From Candidatus Aminicenantes bacterium UBA6228 (GTDB taxonomy: Bacteria; Acidobacteriota; Aminicenantia; Aminicenantales; Saccharicenantaceae), in NCBI GenBank assembly GCA_002441005.1, contig DJWO01000010.1:175593-239592 (forward strand): a stretch of DNA of 64,000 nt, read 5' to 3'. The notes under the pieces are model-generated. The model had not been told where the DNA came from, made no database searches, and worked only from the letters and a program-made list of their open reading frames with translations. A program made the position numbers and the translations under genes. This document shows positions 42,901 to 51,076 of this stretch, piece by piece (positions within the stretch are counted from its first letter, which is position 1; the number at the start of each line of letters is the position of its first letter).

Positions 42901-43383
42901 TTCTAACCGGAAAAAGGCCGAGACACCCTTAAAAACAAAATCGCCCTGCTTAAGACTTAAAGAGAACTGGCCATTATGAATATAGCCGCTTTCAATGAGA
43001 AGCGGCAGATCCAGCGGCCAGTTTGGACCTCCGGCCGAGCTGCTCTTAGCCTGAACTGGCCTGGCCTTTTCGTTATAACTCACCACCGGATGCTCAATCT
43101 CTGCACCTACCCTCTTTTCTTTGCTAAAAAGGGACAGAATGGAAATGGAAACTCGCAGGCTGTCTAAGGATATCGCCGGATTGGAACCCTTAGAGCGCAG
43201 GTTCCTGATGGTCAGAGCCGGCGGCAGGTAGGTCAGTTCAATCTGGCCAATTTCAAAAGATTTTTGCAGGCGATTGCCGACCTGCTTGAGAAAAAAGCTT
43301 CTGGCTAAAGAAAGGGCTAAATAAAGAAAAACGGCCACCAGGATGACGGCCACCAAACCCTTTCTTTTTTTCCATTTGCTCAT
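39967..43383 (-). CDS. tamB: Translocation and assembly module protein TamB
   Basis: A 1138-residue AsmA-like protein. A single N-terminal membrane helix (GLVAVILVAVFLYLALSLA) anchors it in the inner membrane; the rest is a long chain of beta strands with repeated 'F..L.G.L' patterns, the hydrophobic groove of the bridge-like lipid transport proteins. The C-terminal TamB domain (about the last 350 residues) contains GTVYFQDRDFKVVRGRLSF and the conserved PPLPQEEILSLLALGES. TamB is linked to phospholipid transport and outer-membrane assembly together with TamA. The adjacent Omp85 gene starts on its stop codon. Confidence 0.92.
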   Translation of the reverse strand: MSKWKKRKGLVAVILVAVFLYLALSLARSFFLKQVGNRLQKSFEIGQIELTYLPPALTIRNLRSKGSNPAISLDSLRVSISILSLFSKEKRVGAEIEHPVVSYNEKARPVQAKSSSAGGPNWPLDLPLLIESGYIHNGQFSLSLKQGDFVFKGVSAFFRLETGRLNLMLRSNEMSLRPLAAKMPVSGQLETVINTRGRIININRFLFQGEDSALRVEGQINSFQTTKVNLKALFNLDTAFIMSVFNLPFQWAGKATGQARISNETGRLVVDVDYKAPDLSLNQVNLGLVEGQVKVEGGKGGEVLAEIKNSNRPVEKALIRFNSKGVFGEFTGFHLDPIMKYASVPWPVTSPVWGNFALNHGQLTASAEFRDRVEKRPADSGRSFNGLVNVSLNIPKLDLKLDSRDLTSSFGRLNLKGQIVIGKNLDLSIGGQFTDIKEAREFAEIILNEKFGFPEIKGSGRSTIVITGDYYHPDLDLNFSCSPASFERFDVTTARGEVEVKGGLTSGKVYVIDKTFQGEINLRSDQTGTEARIVAERAVLENIFPLLEVSFPLKGSTSGNFIYRTEGPAVSFEGEFSSPELYLLSTRIEKVSGQLLWKDNTINFPRITFNLNKGTVSGKLALGLTDNSYDFDLKAAGVELSPFSASFAGRMEAVLKGQGIFGQDRPHGDFTIEQATVYFIKASSVKGDFNLNFLNNNLNLEIKGQLLPGNNNYELKLDIPFDRDFIRGEVRGELSRFDFLLPWKGAIGSISFLLSFEGPVASPELSGAVEVKGSVLPIPGFAHALNDFSGLAFIKNSQISIRSFEAILGGGPIKASGELSFGENGVEEADIQLEGREMRLSVFEKTRVVADGTIRFLRQGGKNILEGELSFQEVWWGRELTEKLAFSTPAYSSGNENRKSPLGDLNLNLRLRANDNVWMENSLGRIRARLDLTISGPAANPVITGEIDAFSGTVYFQDRDFKVVRGRLSFFNPLVIDPYIDFQGETYVKDYHVVFNLTGLVSNLRPEFSSSPPLPQEEILSLLALGESYQRRYSVDATQMSTASLISSQLARGPENLLSLDSLRLDPFIMGSTSEITARLTVGKRLSRNFSIVYSTNLATQREEIIRVEWDLGRDLSLVAIRDEVGRISLDLKIRKRF

Positions 43384-43419
43384 TAAAACATCCGTTAAAC
43401 TGAATAATCCGGCTAACCT

Positions 43420-44067
43420 TTATTTCAGGGAAACTTTCTTCCAATCGTTAAGAAATTTTTCAATGCCACTGTCGGTCAGCGGGTGTTTAACCAGCCTGTC
43501 AATCACGGCATAAGGCACGGTAGCGATATGGGCGCCCAGCAGGGCCGCTTCAACTACATGGCCGGGATGCCTGATGCTGGCCACAATGACTTCGGTTTCA
43601 AACTGATAATTCTCATAAATAGTTAAAATTTCCTCAACCAGTTCCATTCCATGATGAGAAATATCGTCGAGCCGGCCAATGAACGGACTGACAAAAGCAG
43701 CGCCGGCTTTGGCTGCCAGCAGCGCCTGAGAAGGCGAAAAGACCAGGGTCATATTGACTTTAACCCCGCTGGCCGCCAGAATCTTCGTGGCTTTAAGACC
43801 GTCGAGAGTAATCGGAATTTTGACGGCAATATTGGACGCCAGCTGGCTGAGCTTTAAGGCTTCAGGCACAATCTCCTCGGCTTTGGCAGAAATACACTCG
43901 ACACTGACCGGTCCATTCACCACCCGGCAGATGTCCTTAATCAGCGGTTCAAAAGGGATCTTCTCCTTAGAGCAAAGAGTCGGATTGGTGGTTACCCCAT
44001 CCAGGATTCCCCAGCTGGCCACCTCTTTAATCTCGGCTAAATTGGCTGTATCCAGAAACAGTTTCAT
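43420..44067 (-). CDS. fsa: Fructose-6-phosphate aldolase/transaldolase (TalC type)
   Basis: A 215-residue small transaldolase. It begins MKLFLDTANLAEIKEVASWGI, followed by DGVTTNPTLCSKE, the Schiff-base Lys in NIAVKIPIT, and FSPSQALLAAKAGAAFVSPFIGRLDD. Members of this subgroup are either fructose-6-phosphate aldolases or true transaldolases; residues separating them were not resolved. GAGGAGG precedes the ATG. It is 1 bp after the FAH hydrolase gene and 36 bp before tamB in the long operon. Confidence 0.93.
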   Translation of the reverse strand: MKLFLDTANLAEIKEVASWGILDGVTTNPTLCSKEKIPFEPLIKDICRVVNGPVSVECISAKAEEIVPEALKLSQLASNIAVKIPITLDGLKATKILAASGVKVNMTLVFSPSQALLAAKAGAAFVSPFIGRLDDISHHGMELVEEILTIYENYQFETEVIVASIRHPGHVVEAALLGAHIATVPYAVIDRLVKHPLTDSGIEKFLNDWKKVSLK

Positions 44068-44068
44068 C

Positions 44069-44842
44069 CTACCTCCTCGTATCTATTTTTCTAACGAAAT
44101 TTGATAGCGTTCCGATGCCCTCAATCTGAACTTCTACCCGGTCTCCCGGCTGCATGGGCCCAACCCCGGCCGGGGTGCCAGTGGCAATAACATCTCCCGG
44201 CTCAAGAGTCATAATCCGGGAGATAAAATGGAGAAGAAAGGGCACAGTAAAAATCATATTTCTGGTATTCCCGGCTTGAACCAGTTTGCCATTTAAAAAA
44301 GTCTTCAGGTGCAGTCCTTCCGGATTTAAATCAGTAACCAGGCAGGGGCCAAAAGGAGCAAAGGTATCAAAAGACTTGGCCCTGGTAAACTGGACATCCT
44401 TCGATTGTAAATCGCGGGCGGTCACATCATTAAAGCAGGAGTAACCAAGGACATAATCAGCCCAGGCTTCCCCCTCTTTCAAGTTTTTGAGTTTCTTTTT
44501 GATGACCACTGCCAGTTCACCTTCATAATCTACCCGGTCTGACATCTCGGGGTAAATGATGGGCTGCTCAGGGCCGGTGATGGCGCTGGGCGGTTTAAGA
44601 AAAATTAAAGGTTCAGCTGGAACTGTATTCCCCAGTTCTTCTGCATGCTCACGGTAATTCCGGCCTAGGCAGACGATTTTGGACGGCGAGACCGGCGGCA
44701 GCAATTTGACTTCTCCAATCGGGATAGCACTGTCTTCTATCCTGAAATCTTTAAAAACCGAGCCTTTGATTGGAAACAACACATCTTCTTTGAGGACCCC
44801 GGTTATGATCTTTTTGCGATACCGAAAGCGATAAATTTTCAT
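44069..44842 (-). CDS. Fumarylacetoacetate hydrolase family protein
   Basis: A 257-residue FAH-fold enzyme from the ATG at 44842, which overlaps the upstream lipoprotein stop as ATGA. The core motifs are IVCLGRNYREHAEELG, the metal ligands around DYEGELAVVI, GYSCFNDVTARDLQ and GTPAGVGPMQPGDRVEVQIEGIG. The family includes oxaloacetate decarboxylases/tautomerases, acylpyruvases and catechol-pathway hydratases; substrate cannot be named here. The gene ends in TAG, relevant to the pilQ stop. It is part of the hslV-fabD operon. Confidence 0.9.
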   Translation of the reverse strand: MKIYRFRYRKKIITGVLKEDVLFPIKGSVFKDFRIEDSAIPIGEVKLLPPVSPSKIVCLGRNYREHAEELGNTVPAEPLIFLKPPSAITGPEQPIIYPEMSDRVDYEGELAVVIKKKLKNLKEGEAWADYVLGYSCFNDVTARDLQSKDVQFTRAKSFDTFAPFGPCLVTDLNPEGLHLKTFLNGKLVQAGNTRNMIFTVPFLLHFISRIMTLEPGDVIATGTPAGVGPMQPGDRVEVQIEGIGTLSNFVRKIDTRR

Positions 44843-45486
44843 GCTCTTCCCGTCTCCTTCCGGATTTGGCTGCTGGCTTCCCACCGGCCAAACTTATCCA
44901 CTCCCAGTATAGAATAAATATAGAGGCCAATCTTTTCAACCCTCGGCTGAGCCAGCCGGTGCCGAAGCCAGAAAAAAGCGGCCTGGTTTTCAGCTGTTCT
45001 TAATCCGGCTGGGGCCGTAGCGCCGGGCCTGGATCCTATCTTTATGACCACTGGATTAGAAAATTCTGACCAGCCACCCTTTTCCCCTCTAACTTTCAGG
45101 GCAAAAAGATAGGTCCGGCCTTTAACCTTATCCACTATCAGGTCAAGCACCGCCTGATTTCTGTCTGAAGAGAGCTGGCCAAGGCCCAATTGCTTGACCG
45201 GTCTGGCTTTTTTTAAAAGTCCCAGTAGTTCCTGCTCTGAAGAGGGTGAGGCAGCCAGTTCCAGACCATAAATTTCGTTAGCTGCTACTTTCAGTTGACG
45301 CCCATCCAGATATCTTTCTGGCGGCTGCCAGGAAAAAATGATCCTGTCCCCGGTCTGAACGGCCTCAAAGTTTTCAACTTTTTGAGGAACTCTGGGCACC
45401 GGTTCCTGCAGTGGTCCTTTCCGACCACAGGACAAGGCTAAAAATAACAAAAAACCGCCTAAGACCAGCCTGGCAATTTTTTTCAT
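44839..45486 (-). CDS. Lipoprotein with LptM-like N-terminal motif and Fn3-like domains
   Basis: A 215-residue lipoprotein. The signal peptide ends in the lipobox ALSC, and the mature start CGRKGPLQEP matches the CGxKGPL signature of the LptM/YifL family, which in E. coli assists assembly of the LPS translocon LptD. The remainder is two beta-rich stretches resembling fibronectin type III domains (IIFSWQPPERYLDGRQL; YLFALKVRGEKGGWSEFSNP). The ATG at 45486 shares one base with the stop of hslU. An accessory role in outer-membrane assembly fits its operon but is inference. Confidence 0.8.
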   Translation of the reverse strand: MKKIARLVLGGFLLFLALSCGRKGPLQEPVPRVPQKVENFEAVQTGDRIIFSWQPPERYLDGRQLKVAANEIYGLELAASPSSEQELLGLLKKARPVKQLGLGQLSSDRNQAVLDLIVDKVKGRTYLFALKVRGEKGGWSEFSNPVVIKIGSRPGATAPAGLRTAENQAAFFWLRHRLAQPRVEKIGLYIYSILGVDKFGRWEASSQIRKETGRA

Positions 45487-46886
45487 CACAAAATGAATTT
45501 TCTGAGGTCCTGGTTGACCAGAATTTCACTCAACTGTTTCTGAACATATTCTTTAGTAATCAAAATTTTCTTCTCAGTCAGATTGGGGGCTTCAAAAGAA
45601 ATATCTTCCATGACCTTTTCCATGACAGTATGAAGCCGCCTGGCCCCGATGTTTTCCGCTTCTTCGTTGACTTTCTCAGCTAAAGCCGCAATTTCCTCAA
45701 TGGCTTCAGGGGAAAAGTCCACTTCAATGCCTTCCGTGGCTAACAGAGCTTTGTATTGCTTGATCAGGGCATTTTCAGTCTCAGTCAGGATGCGGACAAA
45801 GTCTTCTTTGGTTAGAGGAGTCAGTTCAACTCTGATCGGGAATCGCCCCTGAATCTCGGGGATAAGGTCTGAGGGCTTGGAGACATGAAAAGCTCCAGCC
45901 GCAATGAATAAAATATGGTCGGTTCGCACTAAGCCAAAACGGGTGCTGACTGTCGTCCCTTCAATAATAGGCAGCAGATCCCGCTGCACCCCTTCCCGGC
46001 TGACATCCGGTCCGGCTCCCGATTCCCGGCCGGCAACTTTATCCAGCTCATCCAGAAAGATGATGCCTGACTGCTCAACTTTTTCAATGGCCAGCCTGGC
46101 CACCTGATCCATATCAACCAGCCGCTTTTCTTCATCTTCGAGCAGAATTTCCCTGGCTTCTGTGACTTTTACTTTTCGCCTCTTGGTTTTTCCGCCAAAA
46201 ATACCGGGCATAATTTCCTGAATCTGGATGCCAATTTCTTCAAAGCCATTGCTCGAAACAAATTCAAAGGGTGGACCGGGTGCTTCCTTAACTTCTATCT
46301 CTACCAGCCGGTCATCAAGCAGGCCCGCCTGCAACTGGCGTCTTAATCTTTCCCTGGTTTTTTGAAATTCCTTCGGGTCTTCGGGAGTTGAATTATTCTC
46401 ACGCCGCCGGTTATGAGGCAAAAGAAGGTCAAGCAGTTTTTCTTCGACATTGGCCAGGGCCTTGGCTTCTATTTCCTTAATTTTCTCCTGCTTGACAAGT
46501 TCGACGGCGATCCGGACCAGATCCCTGATCATTGATTCCACGTCGCGGCCAACATAGCCAACTTCGGTAAAACGGCTGGCCTCAATTTTAAGGAAGGGAG
46601 AAGAGGTCAGCCTGGCCAAGCGGCGAGAGATTTCAGTCTTGCCGACTCCGGTCGGCCCGATCATCAAAATATTTTTTGGCGCAATTTCGTCGGCCAGTTC
46701 AGGCGGCAGCTTCCGGCGGCGAAAACGGTTCCTCAAAGCAATGGCGACTGCTTTTTTGGCTGCTTTCTGCCCGATGATATATTTGTTAAGTTCAGCCACG
46801 ATTTCCTGAGGAGTAAGCTCGTTTTCCATCCCGCCAGCTAACAGATTGCCTTCTTTGATTACTTTGCCTTCAAGTTCTATGGCCAT
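45486..46886 (-). CDS. hslU: ATP-dependent protease ATPase subunit HslU
   Basis: HslU unfolds substrates and feeds them to HslV. The 466-residue AAA+ protein contains KAVAIALRNRFRRRKLP near the N-terminus, Walker A GPTGVGKTE, the pore motif region GYVGRDVES, Walker B IIFLDELDKVA, and the C-terminal activator tail ending DLRKFIL. Its ATG shares a base with the hslV stop (TGATG). Downstream is the LptM-like lipoprotein gene. Confidence 0.97.
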   Translation of the reverse strand: MAIELEGKVIKEGNLLAGGMENELTPQEIVAELNKYIIGQKAAKKAVAIALRNRFRRRKLPPELADEIAPKNILMIGPTGVGKTEISRRLARLTSSPFLKIEASRFTEVGYVGRDVESMIRDLVRIAVELVKQEKIKEIEAKALANVEEKLLDLLLPHNRRRENNSTPEDPKEFQKTRERLRRQLQAGLLDDRLVEIEVKEAPGPPFEFVSSNGFEEIGIQIQEIMPGIFGGKTKRRKVKVTEAREILLEDEEKRLVDMDQVARLAIEKVEQSGIIFLDELDKVAGRESGAGPDVSREGVQRDLLPIIEGTTVSTRFGLVRTDHILFIAAGAFHVSKPSDLIPEIQGRFPIRVELTPLTKEDFVRILTETENALIKQYKALLATEGIEVDFSPEAIEEIAALAEKVNEEAENIGARRLHTVMEKVMEDISFEAPNLTEKKILITKEYVQKQLSEILVNQDLRKFIL

Positions 46887-47413
46887 CAGAGTTCCTCGAT
46901 TGTAAAGTTATTATTGGTGTAGATGCAGATCTCAGAGGCAATATTTAAAGCCTCAAGAGCAATTTCTTTAGCACTCAAATTGGAATGCCTGGTCAAAGCC
47001 CTGGCTGCGGCTAAGGCATAAGGTCCACCTGAGCCAACTGCGATAATGCCATCATCCGGTTCAACCACATCCCCTGTCCCCGAGATAAGAAAAGTATTAC
47101 TGGCATCAGCCACGATGAGTAGAGCATCCAGCTGGCGCAAGGATTTATCCAGGCGCCAGTCCTTGGCCAGCTCAATGGCGGCTCTGGACAGATTGCCCCG
47201 GTATTCTTCGAGCTTGGTTTCAAACCGGGCAAAAAGGGCAAAAGCATCGGAAGTTGCCCCGGCAAAACCAGCCAGGACCTGCCCCTTATACAGCCGCCTG
47301 ACTTTCTGGGCAGTGGCCTTGAGGACTGTCTGGCCCATGGTCACCTGGCCGTCGCCAGCCATGACCACCTGACTATTATGCCGGATACAGATAACAGTAG
47401 TTGATCTGATCAT
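46886..47413 (-). CDS. hslV: ATP-dependent protease peptidase subunit HslV
   Basis: HslV is the N-terminal threonine protease of the HslUV complex. The 175-residue protein begins MIRSTTVICIRHNSQVVMAGDGQVTMG; processing before a Thr in STTV would expose the nucleophile. Further family blocks are KVRRLYKGQVLAGFAGATSDAF and GSGGPYALAAARAL. A clear promoter sits at 47434-47462, so hslV is the first gene of the operon reaching to fabD. Confidence 0.97.
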   Translation of the reverse strand: MIRSTTVICIRHNSQVVMAGDGQVTMGQTVLKATAQKVRRLYKGQVLAGFAGATSDAFALFARFETKLEEYRGNLSRAAIELAKDWRLDKSLRQLDALLIVADASNTFLISGTGDVVEPDDGIIAVGSGGPYALAAARALTRHSNLSAKEIALEALNIASEICIYTNNNFTIEEL

Positions 47414-47433
47414 GGAATCACCTTTTCTTTAAG

Positions 47434-47462
47434 ATTATACAATAAATGTCCAGAGCTTTTAA
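47434..47462 (-). promoter_or_regulatory. Promoter of the hslV-fabD operon
   Basis: On the minus strand TTAAAA (47462-47457), a 17-bp spacer and a perfect TATAAT (47439-47434) lie about 20 bp before the hslV ATG. No heat-shock consensus is evident. Confidence 0.65.
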
Positions 47463-47570
47463 GCCACCTGCCTGGCCCGAGAACTGGCGCCTCTTTTATT
47501 TAGGATAACGAGATAGCCCTTTCCTTACGAGTCACTTTTGTGCTAATAAACTTAGCTAAGAGGTAAAATT

Positions 47571-48491
47571 ATGAACAAGCTGGCGATGGTGATTATGGCC
47601 GCGGGCATTGGCAGCCGCTACGGCGGTCTGAAACAGGTTGATCCGGTTGGCCCTAACGGGGAAATAATCATAGACTATTCCCTTTATGACGCCTGGCGGG
47701 CTGGAATTGAACGGGTAGTTTTTATCGTCCGGCCCGACTTAGAGCAGGTTTTTAAAGAAAAGATTGGCTTTGAAGCTGAAAAACATTTTGAAGTCTCCTA
47801 TGTCTTCCAGGAAATAGAGAGTGGCTTACCGCCTGGCTTTAAAGTTCCTGAAGGCAGAACCAAGCCCTGGGGAACAGGTCAGGCTGTGATGCTCTGTCAG
47901 CCGGTCATTTCCGGTAATTTTCTGGTCCTCAATGCCGATGACTTCTATGGCTATGAAGCCATTAAAAAACTCGCTGATTACCTGAGACAGGTTAAAGACG
48001 AACCCTCATATTATAACTATGCTCTGGTCGCTTACCGCCTGGGAAATACCCTCTCCGAGCATGGTCATGTAGCCCGGGGCATCTGCCAGCTGTCGCCTGA
48101 CGGTTATCTTCTTGACCTGAGAGAAAGGATAAAAGTCCAGAAATTTCCAGACGGCATCAAATATACTGAAGATGGTCAGACCTGGCATCAGCTCTCGGCT
48201 GATGACCTGGCTTCGATGAATATCTTCGGGCTAACACCCAGCATTTTCCCTGAGCTCCAGACTCGCTTCCGCTCATTCCTGACTGACCCGGCAGTGGATC
48301 TGGCCAGAGCCGAGTTTTATATCCCGGAAGTGGTCGGGGCCGTGTCAAGAGAAAAAAAAGCCAGAGTCAGAGTTCTAACGACTGAAGGAAGATGGTTTGG
48401 AGTGACCTATCAGGACGACCGGCCCTGGGTTCAGGCCAGTATCCGCCAGTTGATTAAAGAAGGAAAATATCCAGAAAAACTCTGGGCTTAA
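47571..48491 (+). CDS. Sugar-nucleotidyltransferase-like protein
   Basis: A 306-residue Rossmann protein of the nucleotidyltransferase family. The pyrophosphorylase start MAAGIGSRYGGLKQVDPVG (G-x-G-x-R and the following K) is followed by IIDYSLYDAWRAGIERVVFIV, and by VLNADDFYGYEAI, the metal-binding DD region. GEEDG-like elements are not obvious. Such proteins activate a sugar 1-phosphate with NTP; the sugar is unknown. It stands alone, divergent from hslV, with GAGG before the ATG. It is followed by a convergent lipoprotein gene 29 bp away. Confidence 0.85.
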   Translation: MNKLAMVIMAAGIGSRYGGLKQVDPVGPNGEIIIDYSLYDAWRAGIERVVFIVRPDLEQVFKEKIGFEAEKHFEVSYVFQEIESGLPPGFKVPEGRTKPWGTGQAVMLCQPVISGNFLVLNADDFYGYEAIKKLADYLRQVKDEPSYYNYALVAYRLGNTLSEHGHVARGICQLSPDGYLLDLRERIKVQKFPDGIKYTEDGQTWHQLSADDLASMNIFGLTPSIFPELQTRFRSFLTDPAVDLARAEFYIPEVVGAVSREKKARVRVLTTEGRWFGVTYQDDRPWVQASIRQLIKEGKYPEKLWA

Positions 48492-48520
48492 TCAGTGACT
48501 GGTTTTGGCCCCTTTATCGT

Positions 48521-49429
48521 TTAACTCTTGATTTGCTGCAGCTGGGCCCGGGCGGTCTCGATAGCTTTTTTTATCTGGTCATTATCCGGGTCAAAGGCCA
48601 ACAGGCTTTCCCAGACAGAGATAGCTCCTTTTAAATTTCCTTTCCTGTATTCGATCATCCCCTGATTGGTTAGTTGCTGACTGCAGATTCTGATGGCCGC
48701 ATTGAGATCCTCCAGCTTAAAGGTCAGACCGCCAGTAGAGGCTTTAAACTTCGGCCAGATTTTTTTAGCCAATCCATAGTACCGGCCGGCCTGGGCAAAA
48801 TCACGGTCAGTCAGTGATTTGTCACCCGCACTCTTGAGCTCGGCCAGCAATCTTTCTGCCTGCTTTTTTAATCTGGTTTCACCGGAATTTTCTTTTAAAG
48901 CCTCGAGCAGGAGGTTCGAAGCCTGCTCATATTTCTTGACTTTCAGGCTCTGGCCGATTTGATTAAGATAATTTCCCAGACGGGATTCTTTGAGATTTTG
49001 CCGGACTTCCTCCGAGCTAAACGATAAATCAGACAGAGCCCTGGAAAAATAATCGTAGTTTTTGAGCAGAAGGTTATAGCTATCTATCGCCAGGTTATAG
49101 CGGCCCTGAATTCTGGCCTGATCAGCCTGGGTCTTAATTTTCTCCAGAGATTCTCGCGAGGCTGCCTGAATTTTTTTATTGTTTGGCTGCCGGTCAAGCC
49201 AGGTTTTATAGATATCAAGAGCTTGAGCATAATGGCCTGCAGCCAGAGCCTGATTGGCTTCAGCCAGGGGCTGATCCTCAGGCTGAATGACTCCTTTCCC
49301 AGCAGTCTTGTCGGGCGGTTTAGCCTCAGGAGTTACCTCTTTATGTTTAAAAATTGAACAGGCTCCAAATAAGCTCAAACCGAGGAAAGCCGCCAGCAGG
49401 CCGGCCAGAACAAATTTTTGTTGTCTCAT
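48521..49429 (-). CDS. TPR-like lipoprotein
   Basis: A 302-residue lipoprotein with lipobox SLFGAC, a basic/Pro-rich linker and repeated helix pairs of TPR type (ANQALAAGHYAQALDIYKTW, QARIQGRYNLAIDSYNLL, QSLKVKKYEQASNLLLEAL, GNLKGAISVWESLLAFD). It overlaps the HD-GYP gene by 4 bp (ATGA) with GGAG before the start, so the two are coupled. Its location should be periplasmic or in the outer membrane. Scaffold function is likely; the partner is unknown. An outer-membrane signalling link with the HD-GYP protein is inference. Confidence 0.8.
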   Translation of the reverse strand: MRQQKFVLAGLLAAFLGLSLFGACSIFKHKEVTPEAKPPDKTAGKGVIQPEDQPLAEANQALAAGHYAQALDIYKTWLDRQPNNKKIQAASRESLEKIKTQADQARIQGRYNLAIDSYNLLLKNYDYFSRALSDLSFSSEEVRQNLKESRLGNYLNQIGQSLKVKKYEQASNLLLEALKENSGETRLKKQAERLLAELKSAGDKSLTDRDFAQAGRYYGLAKKIWPKFKASTGGLTFKLEDLNAAIRICSQQLTNQGMIEYRKGNLKGAISVWESLLAFDPDNDQIKKAIETARAQLQQIKS

Positions 49430-50820
49430 CCTGGCTTCTCCCCCTGATTTTCGTTTTGATTTTCGGCCATTTCTTTTTGTTCAATAATTTTAATCATCAG
49501 CCTGGCCAGCTCTGGCTGAAATTGGCAGCCAGAATTCTTCAAAATGGCCAGCCTGGCTTCCTCTGTACTCAAAGCCTTTCGATACGGACGGTCAGAGGTC
49601 ATAGCATCAAAAGCATCAGCCAATGAAATAATAGCCGCTGCTACTGGAATTTGCTCACGGCTCAAACCGTCAGGATAGCCGTTGCCATTATACCATTCAT
49701 GATGATGACGAACAGCAGGAATATATTTATAAAGGCAGGGAGCTTTGCTCAAAATCTCGGCTCCATATTCTGGATGTTTTTGCATTTCTTTTATCTCTTC
49801 AGCCTCCAGCCGGCCGCGCTTGTGCAAAATTGAATCAGGAAGACGGATTTTACCGACATCATGGAAAAGACAGGCAATCTCGACTAAATCCACATCTTCT
49901 TTTTTCAACCCGGCTTCTTTAGCCAGGGCCACGGCCAGCTCGGCTACCCGGGTCGAATGACCCAGGGTATAACGGTCTCGGGCTTCAATAGCTGCGGCTA
50001 AAATCTTGACCGTCGAAACATAGGCTTCTTCCAGTTCCCGGGCTGAAGCTCCCAGTTTTTCCTGCTGATGGGTTAGCAGATTGGCCATTTCATTGAAACT
50101 CATGGTCAGCTGCCCCAGCTCATCTGAGGAATAGACGCGCAATTGCTGGCTTTTCCCCTGGCGTTTCATGGCCTCAACTCCCCGGGCCAGTTCTCTAACC
50201 GGTCTGGTCATCTGCCTGGAAAAAATAAAACTCAGGGCCTGTCCTGAAAATAAGATCAAAGCAAAAAAAGGCACAATCTGCCGCCTGGCTTTAGACTGAG
50301 CCAGATGGAGAACTGACCAGTCCACCTCCAGCCGGACCCGGCCCAGATTTTTATCCAGAAAAAGCACCGGGCTTTCGATAACCAGAGTCTTACTTGACTT
50401 TTGATCAAGGCCAGACCTGACTGCGCCCTCAGGCAGAGATTCGATCCTGGGACCTGAGGTCTCATTTTCGAGCCGCTCCCCCGCTTTTTCAGCTTGAGTG
50501 TTGACAATAATTTCTGCATTAATCCCAATAATCGCTATTGAAGTTATATCAGGATTAACCATTTTGATTTTATAGACCATATTGTCCAGAGCCAGCAGAT
50601 CTTTAAGAATCAAATGATAGCCGGCAGCCGAGGCGATACTCCGGCTCAAAGATTCAGCTCTCTTGATAATACTGTCTTTGACCTGAAGGTTGATGGTCTG
50701 GATGGTCACAAAATAGGAAGAGATGACCGAGGCGGTTAGCAAGACCAGAACAAAGGCAGAAAATTTAGCATTAAGACTTCGCACTTTAGGCAGTATAAGA
50801 CTCAACTTAAAGAGATACAT
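49426..50820 (-). CDS. Membrane HD-GYP domain protein, probable c-di-GMP phosphodiesterase
   Basis: A 464-residue protein with an N-terminal membrane helix (FSAFVLVLLTASVISSYFV), an extracytoplasmic segment with a double-CACHE/sensor-like build, a second helix (IVPFFALILFSGQALSFIF), a HAMP domain and a C-terminal HD-GYP domain. The HD motif (CLFHDVGKIRLPDSIL) and HHEWYNGNGYPDGLSREQIP give the catalytic set H, D, HH and GYP. HD-GYP enzymes degrade cyclic di-GMP. Start uncertain: ATG at 50820 lacks a clear Shine-Dalgarno; a TTG at 50904 would add 28 residues. The downstream lipoprotein is coupled to it. Confidence 0.88.
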   Translation of the reverse strand: MYLFKLSLILPKVRSLNAKFSAFVLVLLTASVISSYFVTIQTINLQVKDSIIKRAESLSRSIASAAGYHLILKDLLALDNMVYKIKMVNPDITSIAIIGINAEIIVNTQAEKAGERLENETSGPRIESLPEGAVRSGLDQKSSKTLVIESPVLFLDKNLGRVRLEVDWSVLHLAQSKARRQIVPFFALILFSGQALSFIFSRQMTRPVRELARGVEAMKRQGKSQQLRVYSSDELGQLTMSFNEMANLLTHQQEKLGASARELEEAYVSTVKILAAAIEARDRYTLGHSTRVAELAVALAKEAGLKKEDVDLVEIACLFHDVGKIRLPDSILHKRGRLEAEEIKEMQKHPEYGAEILSKAPCLYKYIPAVRHHHEWYNGNGYPDGLSREQIPVAAAIISLADAFDAMTSDRPYRKALSTEEARLAILKNSGCQFQPELARLMIKIIEQKEMAENQNENQGEKPG

Positions 50821-50971
50821 CGCCGGAAAAAATGATTTATGAGGTGATTTTTGCCTGTCCGGCTTCACCCCCAGAGGTGACTGGAGATAGGAGGCCCGGG
50901 ACAACAGTTGAAGACAGATTAAATAAAACTAAAAGTGTTCACCACTCATTTTTAATTGAAGATTTCATTTT

Positions 50972-50980
50972 TGAGACATG
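50972..50980 (+). promoter_or_regulatory. Possible extended -10 promoter of the GH2/GH3 locus
   Basis: TGTTAAAAT near 50978-50986 fits an extended -10 element (TGnTAnnnT) about 90 bp upstream of the beta-galactosidase ATG. No -35 partner is convincing. Position is approximate. Confidence 0.25.
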
Positions 50981-51076
50981 TTAAAATCAAAAAGTTGCGG
51001 GAAAAATCTTCCAGCCAGGAGGCGGGAGCTATGACTGGTTCCCTTAGCGACAAAAAAATATTAGAAGGAGTTTGAG

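Noticed and set aside
50932..50950. TTCACCACT shared by the regions upstream of the beta-galactosidase and the symporter (near 60419)
   Set aside because: A shared 9-mer between two regions of several hundred bases is expected by chance, and the contexts differ.
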